Assembly: GCA_029009035.1 (NCBI GenBank)
Contig: JAQXJQ010000051.1
Span: forward strand, 1 to 6,817
DNA length: 6,817 nt
Direction: 5' to 3'
DNA from: Oscillospiraceae bacterium
Lineage (GTDB): Bacteria > Bacillota > Clostridia > Oscillospirales > Oscillospiraceae
Positions 1-5,928 of this stretch are shown in pieces (position 1 is the stretch's first letter; each line of letters starts with the position of its first letter). The notes below the pieces were generated by a model that worked only from the letters and a program-made list of their open reading frames with translations, was not told where the DNA came from and searched no databases. A program made the position numbers and the translations under genes.

Positions 1-919
1 GCTCCACATCCAAAGGCTGCGCGGTGCTGTATGTATCGCACAGCAGCGGAACCTGCCGCTTTGACCACAGGATCGCCTGTATCAGCGCCTCCAGGGATAC
101 ATCCAGTTCCCCGTCACGAAGCTGAATATCTACACCCTTCATTGCCAAAGCGGACTCCGGCTCGCTGTCCTCGGCGTTGGCGTCAATGTCCAGCGCCTGA
201 GAGAAGGGCAGCTCAAACTCGCTGTTCAGCACCTCATTCCCACTGCGGTAGAGGACCCGCAGGGTCATCTCCCCCTTACAGATCAGTTTTTTCCCGATGC
301 ATTTGGCGTCCATGCTCTCCTGCTCCACGCGATAGGACAACAGTTCCTCCACAGGCGGGCGTGAGGCGGATGGCCGCAGGGTGTCCGACAGCATAAACGG
401 CTTCTCCGTCACGGCGGCGATGGTGCATTCGGTGTATTCCCCTGCCCTTTTTTGGATCGTCCCGTTTTCTCCGCCGGTCAGATCGACGGTCACCTCGCTT
501 CGCTCATGCCCGTAAGCCGTGACCCGGAGTTTCACCTCTGCCTTCAGAAGCAGCTTTCTGGGGTTGAGCATTCTGGCGTCGGCATCGGCATACAGCACCG
601 CACACTGGCATTGGGTATCTGCGCTGATCTGCGGCCAATCCCCGGAGCACTGATAGGGAAGGCTCAGAAGGATGGATTTCGGTGCGCTCTCCCCTTCCGG
701 AACATACAGCACGCCGGCGCTGATGGTACCTGATACACGGATGCTGCCGTCAACCACCTGCTTCGCGCTGATAAAGGCGCAGGACTCTACGCTGACAATG
801 CGGGAGACATCGGGATAGGCGTCGGGGACGATGCTCTCCATCGTCTCCTCCTGGGACAAGATACTGTCGAGAAGCGGGCGATAACCCTCCAGGGTCGTGT
901 GCTGCAAATCAAACTCCAT
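1..919 (-). CDS. SPOCS (DUF3794) domain spore-coat protein, SipL-like, C-terminus cut by window edge
   Basis: This reading frame is open from an ATG at 919 to the window edge, giving 306 codons. Two SPOCS/DUF3794 repeats are visible. The first covers roughly residues 35-135: a DVSRIVSVES strand, then QVVDGSIRVSGTISAGVLYV, then NPRKLLLKAEVKLRV. The second covers roughly 185-300: EELLSYRVEQESMDAKCIGK, KLICKGEMTLRVLYR, and a closing CDTYST. In the family, C. difficile SipL carries a SPOCS region and a C-terminal LysM, binds SpoIVA and is needed for the coat to encase the forespore. A LysM, if present here, would lie beyond base 1. There is no signal peptide or membrane segment, as expected for a protein of the mother-cell cytoplasm. 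The gene starts 63 nt after the spoVM-like gene and has its own AAGGAG site. The domain call is firm. The SipL role is inferred from the domain and neighbour, and other DUF3794 proteins of unknown role exist. Confidence 0.85.
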   Translation of the reverse strand, partial: MEFDLQHTTLEGYRPLLDSILSQEETMESIVPDAYPDVSRIVSVESCAFISAKQVVDGSIRVSGTISAGVLYVPEGESAPKSILLSLPYQCSGDWPQISADTQCQCAVLYADADARMLNPRKLLLKAEVKLRVTAYGHERSEVTVDLTGGENGTIQKRAGEYTECTIAAVTEKPFMLSDTLRPSASRPPVEELLSYRVEQESMDAKCIGKKLICKGEMTLRVLYRSGNEVLNSEFELPFSQALDIDANAEDSEPESALAMKGVDIQLRDGELDVSLEALIQAILWSKRQVPLLCDTYSTAQPLDVE

Positions 920-927
920 GTCTTCCA

Positions 928-933
928 CTCCTT
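928..933 (-). promoter_or_regulatory. Ribosome binding site of the SPOCS gene
   Basis: AAGGAG lies 8 nt before the ATG at 919. It fixes the start of this gene, which could otherwise be missed because the frame runs off the window edge. Confidence 0.8.
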
Positions 934-982
934 AAGTTGGTGTATTCTTTCTTATGTGAGGAGCGGACAGGATATGCCGGAT

Positions 983-1054
983 TTACGAGATGTGGAAGAT
1001 CCTTCTGGCAAGTCCCCGTAAGAATTTTGGAAGACTGACGATCACGATCTGCAT
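983..1054 (-). CDS. spoVM: SpoVM-like spore morphogenesis microprotein (23 aa)
   Basis: This is a 23-codon gene from an ATG at 1054 to a TAA at 983. The product begins MQIVIVS, continues LPKFLRGLARR and ends IFHIS. Bacillus subtilis SpoVM (26 aa, recalled: MKFYTIKLPKFLGGIVRAML...) aligns without gaps: L8, P9, K10, F11, L12, G14 and R17 are the same. Pro9 is the residue known to matter for recognising the curved forespore membrane. SpoVM is an amphipathic helix that sits on the outer forespore membrane and anchors SpoIVA, the base of the coat. The peptide here is hydrophobic with several basic residues, which fits that role. Position supports the call, because in Bacillus spoVM lies at the end of the prpC-prkC-rsgA cluster. 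An AAGGGGG site stands 7 nt upstream. A longer frame from 1186 exists but begins inside rsgA and lacks a suitable start. The peptide lacks the last three residues of the Bacillus protein. Confidence 0.88.
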   Translation of the reverse strand: MQIVIVSLPKFLRGLARRIFHIS

Positions 1055-1057
1055 AAA

Positions 1058-1111
1058 AGCACCCCCTTCCCATAGCGGAACCTGCTCCAGTCTATGAGAA
1101 AAGGGGGTGCT
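1058..1111 (-). promoter_or_regulatory. Inverted repeat / stem-loop between rsgA and spoVM
   Basis: Bases 1058-1068 (AGCACCCCCTT) and 1101-1111 (AAGGGGGTGCT) are perfect 11-bp inverted repeats. In the minus-strand RNA two U-G pairs can extend the stem. A further 5-bp stem lies inside (CATAG 1071-1075 with CTATG 1092-1096), closing a 16-nt apex. The stem begins 4 nt after the rsgA stop codon and ends 3 nt before the spoVM ATG. A short TTTT follows, so partial termination of the rsgA operon is possible. The run is weak and the loop long for a classical intrinsic terminator. Since the downstream arm contains the spoVM ribosome binding site, a role in hiding that site is at least as likely. Confidence 0.65.
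1062..1068 (-). promoter_or_regulatory. Ribosome binding site of spoVM, inside a hairpin arm
   Basis: AAGGGGG sits 7 nt before the ATG at 1054, which selects this start over any upstream one. The whole site lies in the downstream arm of the inverted repeat at 1058-1111, so in a transcript reading through from rsgA it would be base-paired. Confidence 0.75.
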
Positions 1112-1115
1112 GCGT

Positions 1116-2003
1116 TCAAGTGCGTTTATTCTGTTCCCATGGGTCGATCTCGCTGACCTGATCATACAGGCGGAGGTAGCTGTCATATCGGCTTTGGGCG
1201 ATCTTGCCTGCCTGTACTGCCTCTTTCACCGCGCAGCCCTTCTCCTTCCGATGGGCGCAGCCGATAAAGCGGCAGGCGTCCCGATATGGGGCAAACTCCC
1301 GAAAGGCGGTATCCAGCTCATCCTTGGAGATAAACTCCATCTGCTCTACATCAAAGGAGGAAAAACCGGGGGTGTCTGCAACCAGTCCCCCTTTGAGGGG
1401 TAAAAGCTCCACATACCGGGTTGTGTGGCGTCCGCGGCCCAGCTTTTCGCTGACTTCACCGACCTGGAGGGAAAATCCCGGCTCCAGCGCATTGAGGATG
1501 CTGGACTTTCCCACGCCGGAATTTCCTGTAAAGGCAGAAACCTTTCCAGATAGCATGGAGCCAAGTGTTTCAATGCCTTCGCCCGTTTCGGCACTGACCT
1601 GAAGCGCGTCAAACCCGGCGTCCAGGTAAGTCTGTACCAGCTCATCCGTCCGCACCAGATCACACTTGTTAAAGCAGATGATGGGTCGGCAGGTTTTGGT
1701 CTCACAAATGGTGATCATCCGGTCGATGAGGAAAGGATCGGTAATGGGAATGGCTCCGGAAGCGATAATGACCAGCTGATCGATGTTCGCCACCATGGGG
1801 CGGGAGAATTGGTTTTTACGGGGCAGGATCTCATCCACCATGCCGGTCCCGTCCGGGGCAACGGTGATCTCAACCCTGTCTCCGACCAGCGGGGTCAGCT
1901 TTTGATGGCGGATCTTTCCCCTGCCCCGGCAGGTAACGGGCTGATCTTTTCCAATGTCCACATAGTAAAAACCGCTGAGGGCTTTTTGAATGATTCCTTC
2001 CAT
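1116..2003 (-). CDS. rsgA: Ribosome small subunit maturation GTPase RsgA
   Basis: RsgA (YloQ/CpgA in Bacillus) is a circularly permuted GTPase that binds the 30S subunit and helps its late assembly. The 295-aa product has the full family layout. An N-terminal OB-fold spans about 1-65 and starts with the typical GxIxKxxSGFYYV pattern. The G motifs come in permuted order: G4 NKCD at 112-115, G5 SAE at 137-139, G1 GNSGVGKS at 160-167, RGRHTT at 190-195, and G3 DTPG at 210-213. A C-terminal zinc knuckle has C244, C249, H251 and C257. Length is normal and no key residue is missing. The ATG at 2003 lies 6 nt after the prkC stop codon. No good Shine-Dalgarno sequence precedes it, so translation is probably coupled to prkC. 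In Bacillus PrkC phosphorylates this protein, which makes the pairing functional. rpe and thiN, which follow rsgA in Bacillus, are absent here. Confidence 0.96.
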   Translation of the reverse strand: MEGIIQKALSGFYYVDIGKDQPVTCRGRGKIRHQKLTPLVGDRVEITVAPDGTGMVDEILPRKNQFSRPMVANIDQLVIIASGAIPITDPFLIDRMITICETKTCRPIICFNKCDLVRTDELVQTYLDAGFDALQVSAETGEGIETLGSMLSGKVSAFTGNSGVGKSSILNALEPGFSLQVGEVSEKLGRGRHTTRYVELLPLKGGLVADTPGFSSFDVEQMEFISKDELDTAFREFAPYRDACRFIGCAHRKEKGCAVKEAVQAGKIAQSRYDSYLRLYDQVSEIDPWEQNKRT

Positions 2004-2009
2004 AGGCTG

Positions 2010-4121
2010 TCAGAACTGCAGGACATAGCTGTCGGTCAGCACATCATTGATATAGACCGTGATGCGCTGGGTCCCGGTACCGGTGATGTCATAGGTAAAC
2101 ACATGATTCATGGCGCCGTCCACAGTTTCATTGCAGAGCACGGTGTCTCCGGACATAATGCGGATGTTGATATCGTTCTCATAGGGGCTGAGATCCACCT
2201 GAATGGTTTTCGTGGTGGCAACCGCGTCTCCCGGCTGGCTGGGTTCCGCGGTGGAGGAGGGATCTTCCGGATCACCGCCCGGAACGGTGGGATCGCCGGA
2301 GGGGTCAGGGTCAGGCTTCGGCTCGGGACCTTTGCTCACCTGGAAGTTGATCACTGTACCGGGATCCACCTCGGTCTCGGGATTGATGCTCTGCCAGATC
2401 ACACGGCCCGCCTCATACTCATCACTGTAAAACTCATCCACTTTACCCATCGTGAGCCCCAGGCTTTCCACCTGGCTCCTCACCTGTTCGATATTGACAT
2501 CAATGAAGGAGAAGACATTGACCGGAGTTTCCGCAGGACCCTTGCTGATCACGATGGATACCCGGTCGCCCTTCTTCAGCAAAGTGCCCTCCAGCGGAGA
2601 GTAGGAGATCACATACCCCTTGGGGACGGTGTCGCTGTACTCTCGTTCTTCCTGCGACACATAAAGACCCATCTCATTTTGCAGCTTGTTGAGGGCTTTA
2701 CGGCCTTCCCAGCCGCCCACATCGGGCATATACATGGAGTCCTCACCGGCGCTGATGGTAACGGAAATGGTTGCCTTGGGGTCTCTGATAATACTGTTGG
2801 CCACAGGACTCTGCTTGCAGATCTGGCCTTCGTCGAAGTTGCTGTCGGAGATGGTGCCGACCACATTCCAGGAGAAGTCACCCAGAATGGCGGGATCGTT
2901 GGTCAATTCCTCCACGGTATAGCCCCTCAGGTCTGGTACGGTGTACTCCTTGACCGGAGAGAGCAGATCCTTGATCAAAGTGTTGTAGATAAAGACTGCG
3001 GCAAGGCCCACCACAACCAGAACAGCCAGAATGGAATACAGAACGGGAGGAACTCCGAAGCGCTTGCGGCGGGGCGCTTTTTCCTCGCTGCCGCGGTTGA
3101 TTCTCTCCCCGTTTCTGCGGGAAGCGCCGTGGGCGGCGGCCTGACGGATCTCGCCGCTGGGCACCTTCATGGTGGGCTGCTCTGCAGCGTCGTGTTCCAG
3201 AGCGGCGTGCACTTCTCCGGCAGAAATGACCACAGTGGGCTCTTCCACATGGTCCGGATCGCCGGCGGCAGGCTTCTGGATTACCACGCCGGGATTTTTC
3301 CGGAATTCTCTCAGATCCTCCAGCATGGCTTCCGCAGAGGGATAGCGCTGATCCGGATTGGGAGCCATTGCCTTCATGGTGATAGCCTCCAGCGCCTCGG
3401 GAATGGAGGGGTTCAGCTCTCTGGGGGCGAGGGGAATGGAATTGATGTGCTGGATGGCCACAAACACAGGGGTCTCCCCCTCAAAGGGGAGCCGGCCCGT
3501 GAGCATCTCATAGAGCATGACGCCGGCAGAGTAAAGGTCAGAGCGGCCGTCAATGTGGCTGCCCTTGGCCTGTTCGGGGGAAATATAGTGCACCGAGCCC
3601 AGCGCCTCCTGGGTCAGGGTGGACTGGACTGCGCTGGTAAGGCGGGCGATGCCGAAATCGGCCACCTTCACGCTGCCGTCCCGCAGCACCATGATGTTGT
3701 GGGGCGTGATATCCCGATGGATGATCCCGCGGCTGTGGGCGTGACCCAGAGCGGCCACCACCTGAGTGATGAAATGGAGGGCTTCTCTCCAGTTCAGGGG
3801 GGTCCCGCGGCGCTGCATATACTGCTTGAGCGTCATACCGTCGATGAGTTCCATGACGATGTAGTCAAGCCCGTCAGAATGGCAGACGTCAAAAATCGAA
3901 ACGATATTGACATGGGAAAGCATGGCAACAGCCTGGGACTCCGCGTGAAAACGGCGCAGGAATTCCTCGTCGGTGGCCAGTTCCGGCTTCAGGATCTTGA
4001 TGGCGACCAGGCGGTTGAGCCGGTGGCAGCGCGCCTTATATACCACGGCCATGCCGCCGGTGCCGATATGTTCCAGGATCTCATATCGATTATCAAGCAT
4101 TTTACCTATGTATTGATCCAT
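2010..4121 (-). CDS. prkC: PASTA-domain Ser/Thr protein kinase PrkC (Stk1/PknB family)
   Basis: This is a membrane Ser/Thr kinase that senses muropeptides or lipid II outside the cell. Counting from the ATG at 4121 (703 aa), the Gly loop GTGGMAVVY is at 20-28, the ATP-binding Lys in VAIK is K42, the alpha-C Glu is E61, HRD is 135-137, DFG 155-157 and SPE 181-183. The activation loop carries several Thr and Ser (for example TLT near 168-170). A basic RRKR at 351-354 precedes one membrane helix at about 359-380. Outside the cell lie PASTA repeats at about 392-458, 462-528 and 532-598. A Pro/Asp/Gly-rich linker (600-632) and a beta-rich tail of about 65 residues follow. Two oddities are that the catalytic-loop Lys of HRDxKxxN is Thr139, and that the third PASTA lacks its opening VPD motif. 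The ATG at 4121 has an AGGAGG site 11 nt upstream and the usual family beginning. A GTG at 4145 in the same frame would add 8 residues but has no ribosome site. Confidence 0.96.
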   Translation of the reverse strand: MDQYIGKMLDNRYEILEHIGTGGMAVVYKARCHRLNRLVAIKILKPELATDEEFLRRFHAESQAVAMLSHVNIVSIFDVCHSDGLDYIVMELIDGMTLKQYMQRRGTPLNWREALHFITQVVAALGHAHSRGIIHRDITPHNIMVLRDGSVKVADFGIARLTSAVQSTLTQEALGSVHYISPEQAKGSHIDGRSDLYSAGVMLYEMLTGRLPFEGETPVFVAIQHINSIPLAPRELNPSIPEALEAITMKAMAPNPDQRYPSAEAMLEDLREFRKNPGVVIQKPAAGDPDHVEEPTVVISAGEVHAALEHDAAEQPTMKVPSGEIRQAAAHGASRRNGERINRGSEEKAPRRKRFGVPPVLYSILAVLVVVGLAAVFIYNTLIKDLLSPVKEYTVPDLRGYTVEELTNDPAILGDFSWNVVGTISDSNFDEGQICKQSPVANSIIRDPKATISVTISAGEDSMYMPDVGGWEGRKALNKLQNEMGLYVSQEEREYSDTVPKGYVISYSPLEGTLLKKGDRVSIVISKGPAETPVNVFSFIDVNIEQVRSQVESLGLTMGKVDEFYSDEYEAGRVIWQSINPETEVDPGTVINFQVSKGPEPKPDPDPSGDPTVPGGDPEDPSSTAEPSQPGDAVATTKTIQVDLSPYENDINIRIMSGDTVLCNETVDGAMNHVFTYDITGTGTQRITVYINDVLTDSYVLQF

Positions 4122-4132
4122 GGTAAACAGTT

Positions 4133-4138
4133 CCTCCT
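4133..4138 (-). promoter_or_regulatory. Ribosome binding site of prkC
   Basis: AGGAGG lies 11 nt before the ATG at 4121 and within the gap after the prpC stop codon. It favours this ATG over the in-frame GTG at 4145, which overlaps the prpC stop and would place the AGGAGG inside the gene. Confidence 0.7.
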
Positions 4139-4141
4139 CAT

Positions 4142-4879
4142 TCACAGCTGTGCGACAACAACGGTCACATTGTCGGGGGCGCCCTGCTCTATTGCCAGGG
4201 TGAGCAGAGCGCGCGCCGTATCCTCCGGGGCGATGTTCAATGCCAGCTCACGGGATACCACATCGTCCGTGACCACATTGGTCAGGCCGTCGCTGCACAG
4301 CAGCAGCTTGTCGCCTGCCCGGTAATCGATTCGAAACACATCGATCTGAGTGCCGATGGCGGTACCCAGCGCTCGGGTGATCAGATTTTTTCTGGGGTGG
4401 GTGCGGGCCTGTTCAGGGGTGATCTCTCCCCGTTCCACCAGCGCCTGAACCACAGAATGATCCTGAGATATCTGGTGCAGCATCCCTTCGGACCAGTGGT
4501 AACAGCGGCTGTCACCCACATTGGCAATATATGCTTCATTGGAGAGGATCAGCGCCGCCACCAGCGTCGTGCCCATACCGAAATATTCGGGGTTTTCCTC
4601 AGCCAGCTCATAGATCTGCCCGTTGGCGGTGCGCACAGCGCTTTTCAAAAGCTCCTGCTTGCGTTCGGGATCGGGGGGAAGCCCCTGCCGGCAGGACTCT
4701 TCAAGGGCGGAGGAAAAGGCCTCCACCCCCACTGCGCTGGCCACATTTCCCGCTCTTGCGCCGCCCATACCGTCGCAGACAACGACAATGCCGAGGCTCT
4801 CGTCCGGCTGGCGGATCGCATAGCTGTCCTGATTGTTCTGGCGAACCAGGCCGGTGTCAGTCAGGCCAAATAATTTCAT
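4142..4879 (-). CDS. prpC: PP2C-family Ser/Thr phosphatase PrpC (Stp)
   Basis: This metal-dependent PPM/PP2C phosphatase reverses phosphorylation by PrkC, including that of the kinase itself. The 245-aa length is standard for the bacterial form. Motifs in order are RQNNQD at 13-18, VVVCDGMGG at 32-40, GMGTT at 101-105, NVGDSR at 120-125, DHS at 140-142, RALG at 169-172, CSDGL at 195-199 and the closing PDN at 235-237. The metal ligands D18, D36, D197 and D236 are all present, so an active enzyme is expected. No membrane segment or signal peptide is seen, so it acts in the cytoplasm. The ATG overlaps the rlmN stop codon (ATGA, 4 nt), and AAGGGG lies 8 nt upstream within the end of rlmN, which implies coupled translation. 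prkC follows after 20 nt, the usual phosphatase-then-kinase order in Firmicutes. Confidence 0.97.
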   Translation of the reverse strand: MKLFGLTDTGLVRQNNQDSYAIRQPDESLGIVVVCDGMGGARAGNVASAVGVEAFSSALEESCRQGLPPDPERKQELLKSAVRTANGQIYELAEENPEYFGMGTTLVAALILSNEAYIANVGDSRCYHWSEGMLHQISQDHSVVQALVERGEITPEQARTHPRKNLITRALGTAIGTQIDVFRIDYRAGDKLLLCSDGLTNVVTDDVVSRELALNIAPEDTARALLTLAIEQGAPDNVTVVVAQL

Positions 4880-5928
4880 AGGGAGGTCCCCTTTCTGCCG
4901 CAGGGCTCAGATCCCTGCATCTGTTTCTTGCGGAGCTGACCGCAGGAAGCGTCGATGTCCCCACCCAGCTTTCTGCGCACGGTGGCGGTCACGCCGTGGG
5001 ATTCCAACCGCTGCTGGAACTGGCGCACACGGCGGCTGGGCTTCAGCGGCGATTCCTCAATGTTATTCAGGGGGATCAGGTTGACATGACCGGGCTGGCC
5101 CTTCAGCAGGGACGCCAGAAGATCCGCCTGTGCATCACTGTCATTGACTCCGTCGATCATGGCGTACTCATAGGAAATGCGCCGGCCTGTAGTCTCAAAA
5201 TAGCGGCGGCAGGTATCCATCAGCTTCTCTACGCCCACCGCCCTGTTCACCGGCATCAAACGGGAACGGGTCTCGTCATCAGGGGCATGGAGCGACACGC
5301 TGAGGGTGAGCTGAAGGCCCATCTCAGCCAACCGGTCGATCCGCTGAACAAGACCGCAGGTGGACACGGAGATGTGCCGCATACCGATATTCAGGCCGTC
5401 CGGATGGTTGACCAGCTCCAGAAAACGCAGTACACGGTCAAAGTTGTCCATGGGTTCTCCTATGCCCATCATGACGATGTTGGAGATCTCCTCCCCGCTG
5501 TCCTTTTGGGTGAAGATCACCTGGTCCAGAATTTCGGAGGCCGCCAGGTCCCGAACCTTTCCTCCCAGTGTGGAGGCGCAAAACACACAGCCCATGTTAC
5601 AGCCGACCTGGCAGGATACGCAGACAGTATTTCCATGTTTATAGCGCATCAAAACCGTTTCGATGCAGTTGCCGTCCCGCATGCGCCACAGGTATTTGAT
5701 GGTCCCGTCCAATTTGGACACCTGTTTGCGCTCCACAGTAGGAACGGTGATATAGGCCTGCTCCGACAGCATCTGGCGGAGGGATTTGGGCAGATTGCTC
5801 ATCTCCTCAAAAGAGGTGACGCCCCGGTGCAGCCACTGAAAGACCTGTTTTGCCCGGAAAGAGGGCTGCCCATTCTCCTGAAAGTAGGCAGACATCTCCT
5901 CTTGTGTCATGGATTTGATATCGATCAA
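4876..5928 (-). CDS. rlmN: Dual-specificity 23S rRNA/tRNA adenine-C2 methyltransferase RlmN
   Basis: RlmN is a radical-SAM enzyme that makes 2-methyladenosine at A2503 of 23S rRNA and at A37 of some tRNAs, tuning peptidyl-transfer accuracy. The 350-aa product has the cluster motif CNMGCVFC with C110, C114 and C117 binding the 4Fe-4S centre. C103 and the C-terminal C329 (in DIDASCGQLR) correspond to the catalytic pair of the E. coli enzyme, and E90 fits the reported general base. GIGEPM at 155-160 is the SAM-binding GGEP-type motif. The N-terminal helical domain (about 1-80) opens with the familiar DIKSMTQEE. The start is TTG at 5928: AAGGGGG lies 7 nt upstream and the codon overlaps the rsmB stop as TTGA. 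An ATG six codons later (5910) has no ribosome site. About 15 residues after GQLRKK are low-complexity and probably unstructured. Confidence 0.97.
   Translation of the reverse strand: MIDIKSMTQEEMSAYFQENGQPSFRAKQVFQWLHRGVTSFEEMSNLPKSLRQMLSEQAYITVPTVERKQVSKLDGTIKYLWRMRDGNCIETVLMRYKHGNTVCVSCQVGCNMGCVFCASTLGGKVRDLAASEILDQVIFTQKDSGEEISNIVMMGIGEPMDNFDRVLRFLELVNHPDGLNIGMRHISVSTCGLVQRIDRLAEMGLQLTLSVSLHAPDDETRSRLMPVNRAVGVEKLMDTCRRYFETTGRRISYEYAMIDGVNDSDAQADLLASLLKGQPGHVNLIPLNNIEESPLKPSRRVRQFQQRLESHGVTATVRRKLGGDIDASCGQLRKKQMQGSEPCGRKGTSL
4888..4893 (-). promoter_or_regulatory. Ribosome binding site of prpC
   Basis: AAGGGG lies 8 nt before the ATG at 4879, inside the last codons of rlmN. This supports the ATGA-overlap start. 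Confidence 0.65.

Noticed and set aside
31..733. Two plus-strand frames (31-396 and 452-733)
   Set aside because: Both lie opposite the SPOCS gene, which has an unbroken 306-codon frame, a ribosome site and two recognisable domains.
920..982. A separate promoter for the SPOCS gene in the 63-nt gap
   Set aside because: Sequences such as CATATCCT and AATACACC only partly resemble a sigma-E -10, and none has a convincing -35 at 13-15 nt.
1055..1111. Hairpin as a simple intrinsic terminator of the rsgA operon
   Set aside because: The T run is only four bases and the main loop is 32 nt, poor for a classical terminator. Partial termination is possible, but burying the spoVM ribosome site is a better single explanation.
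983..1186. A 67-codon minus-strand frame taken as one gene
   Set aside because: Its first 44 codons lie inside the end of rsgA and through the hairpin. Only the last 23 codons, with their own ribosome site and SpoVM motif, are credible.
1809..4325. An 838-codon open frame on the plus strand
   Set aside because: It is the antisense shadow of prkC and parts of rsgA and prpC, which have complete domain sets. Its translation is rich in His and Gly with no recognisable domain, as expected for the complement of a G+C-rich gene.
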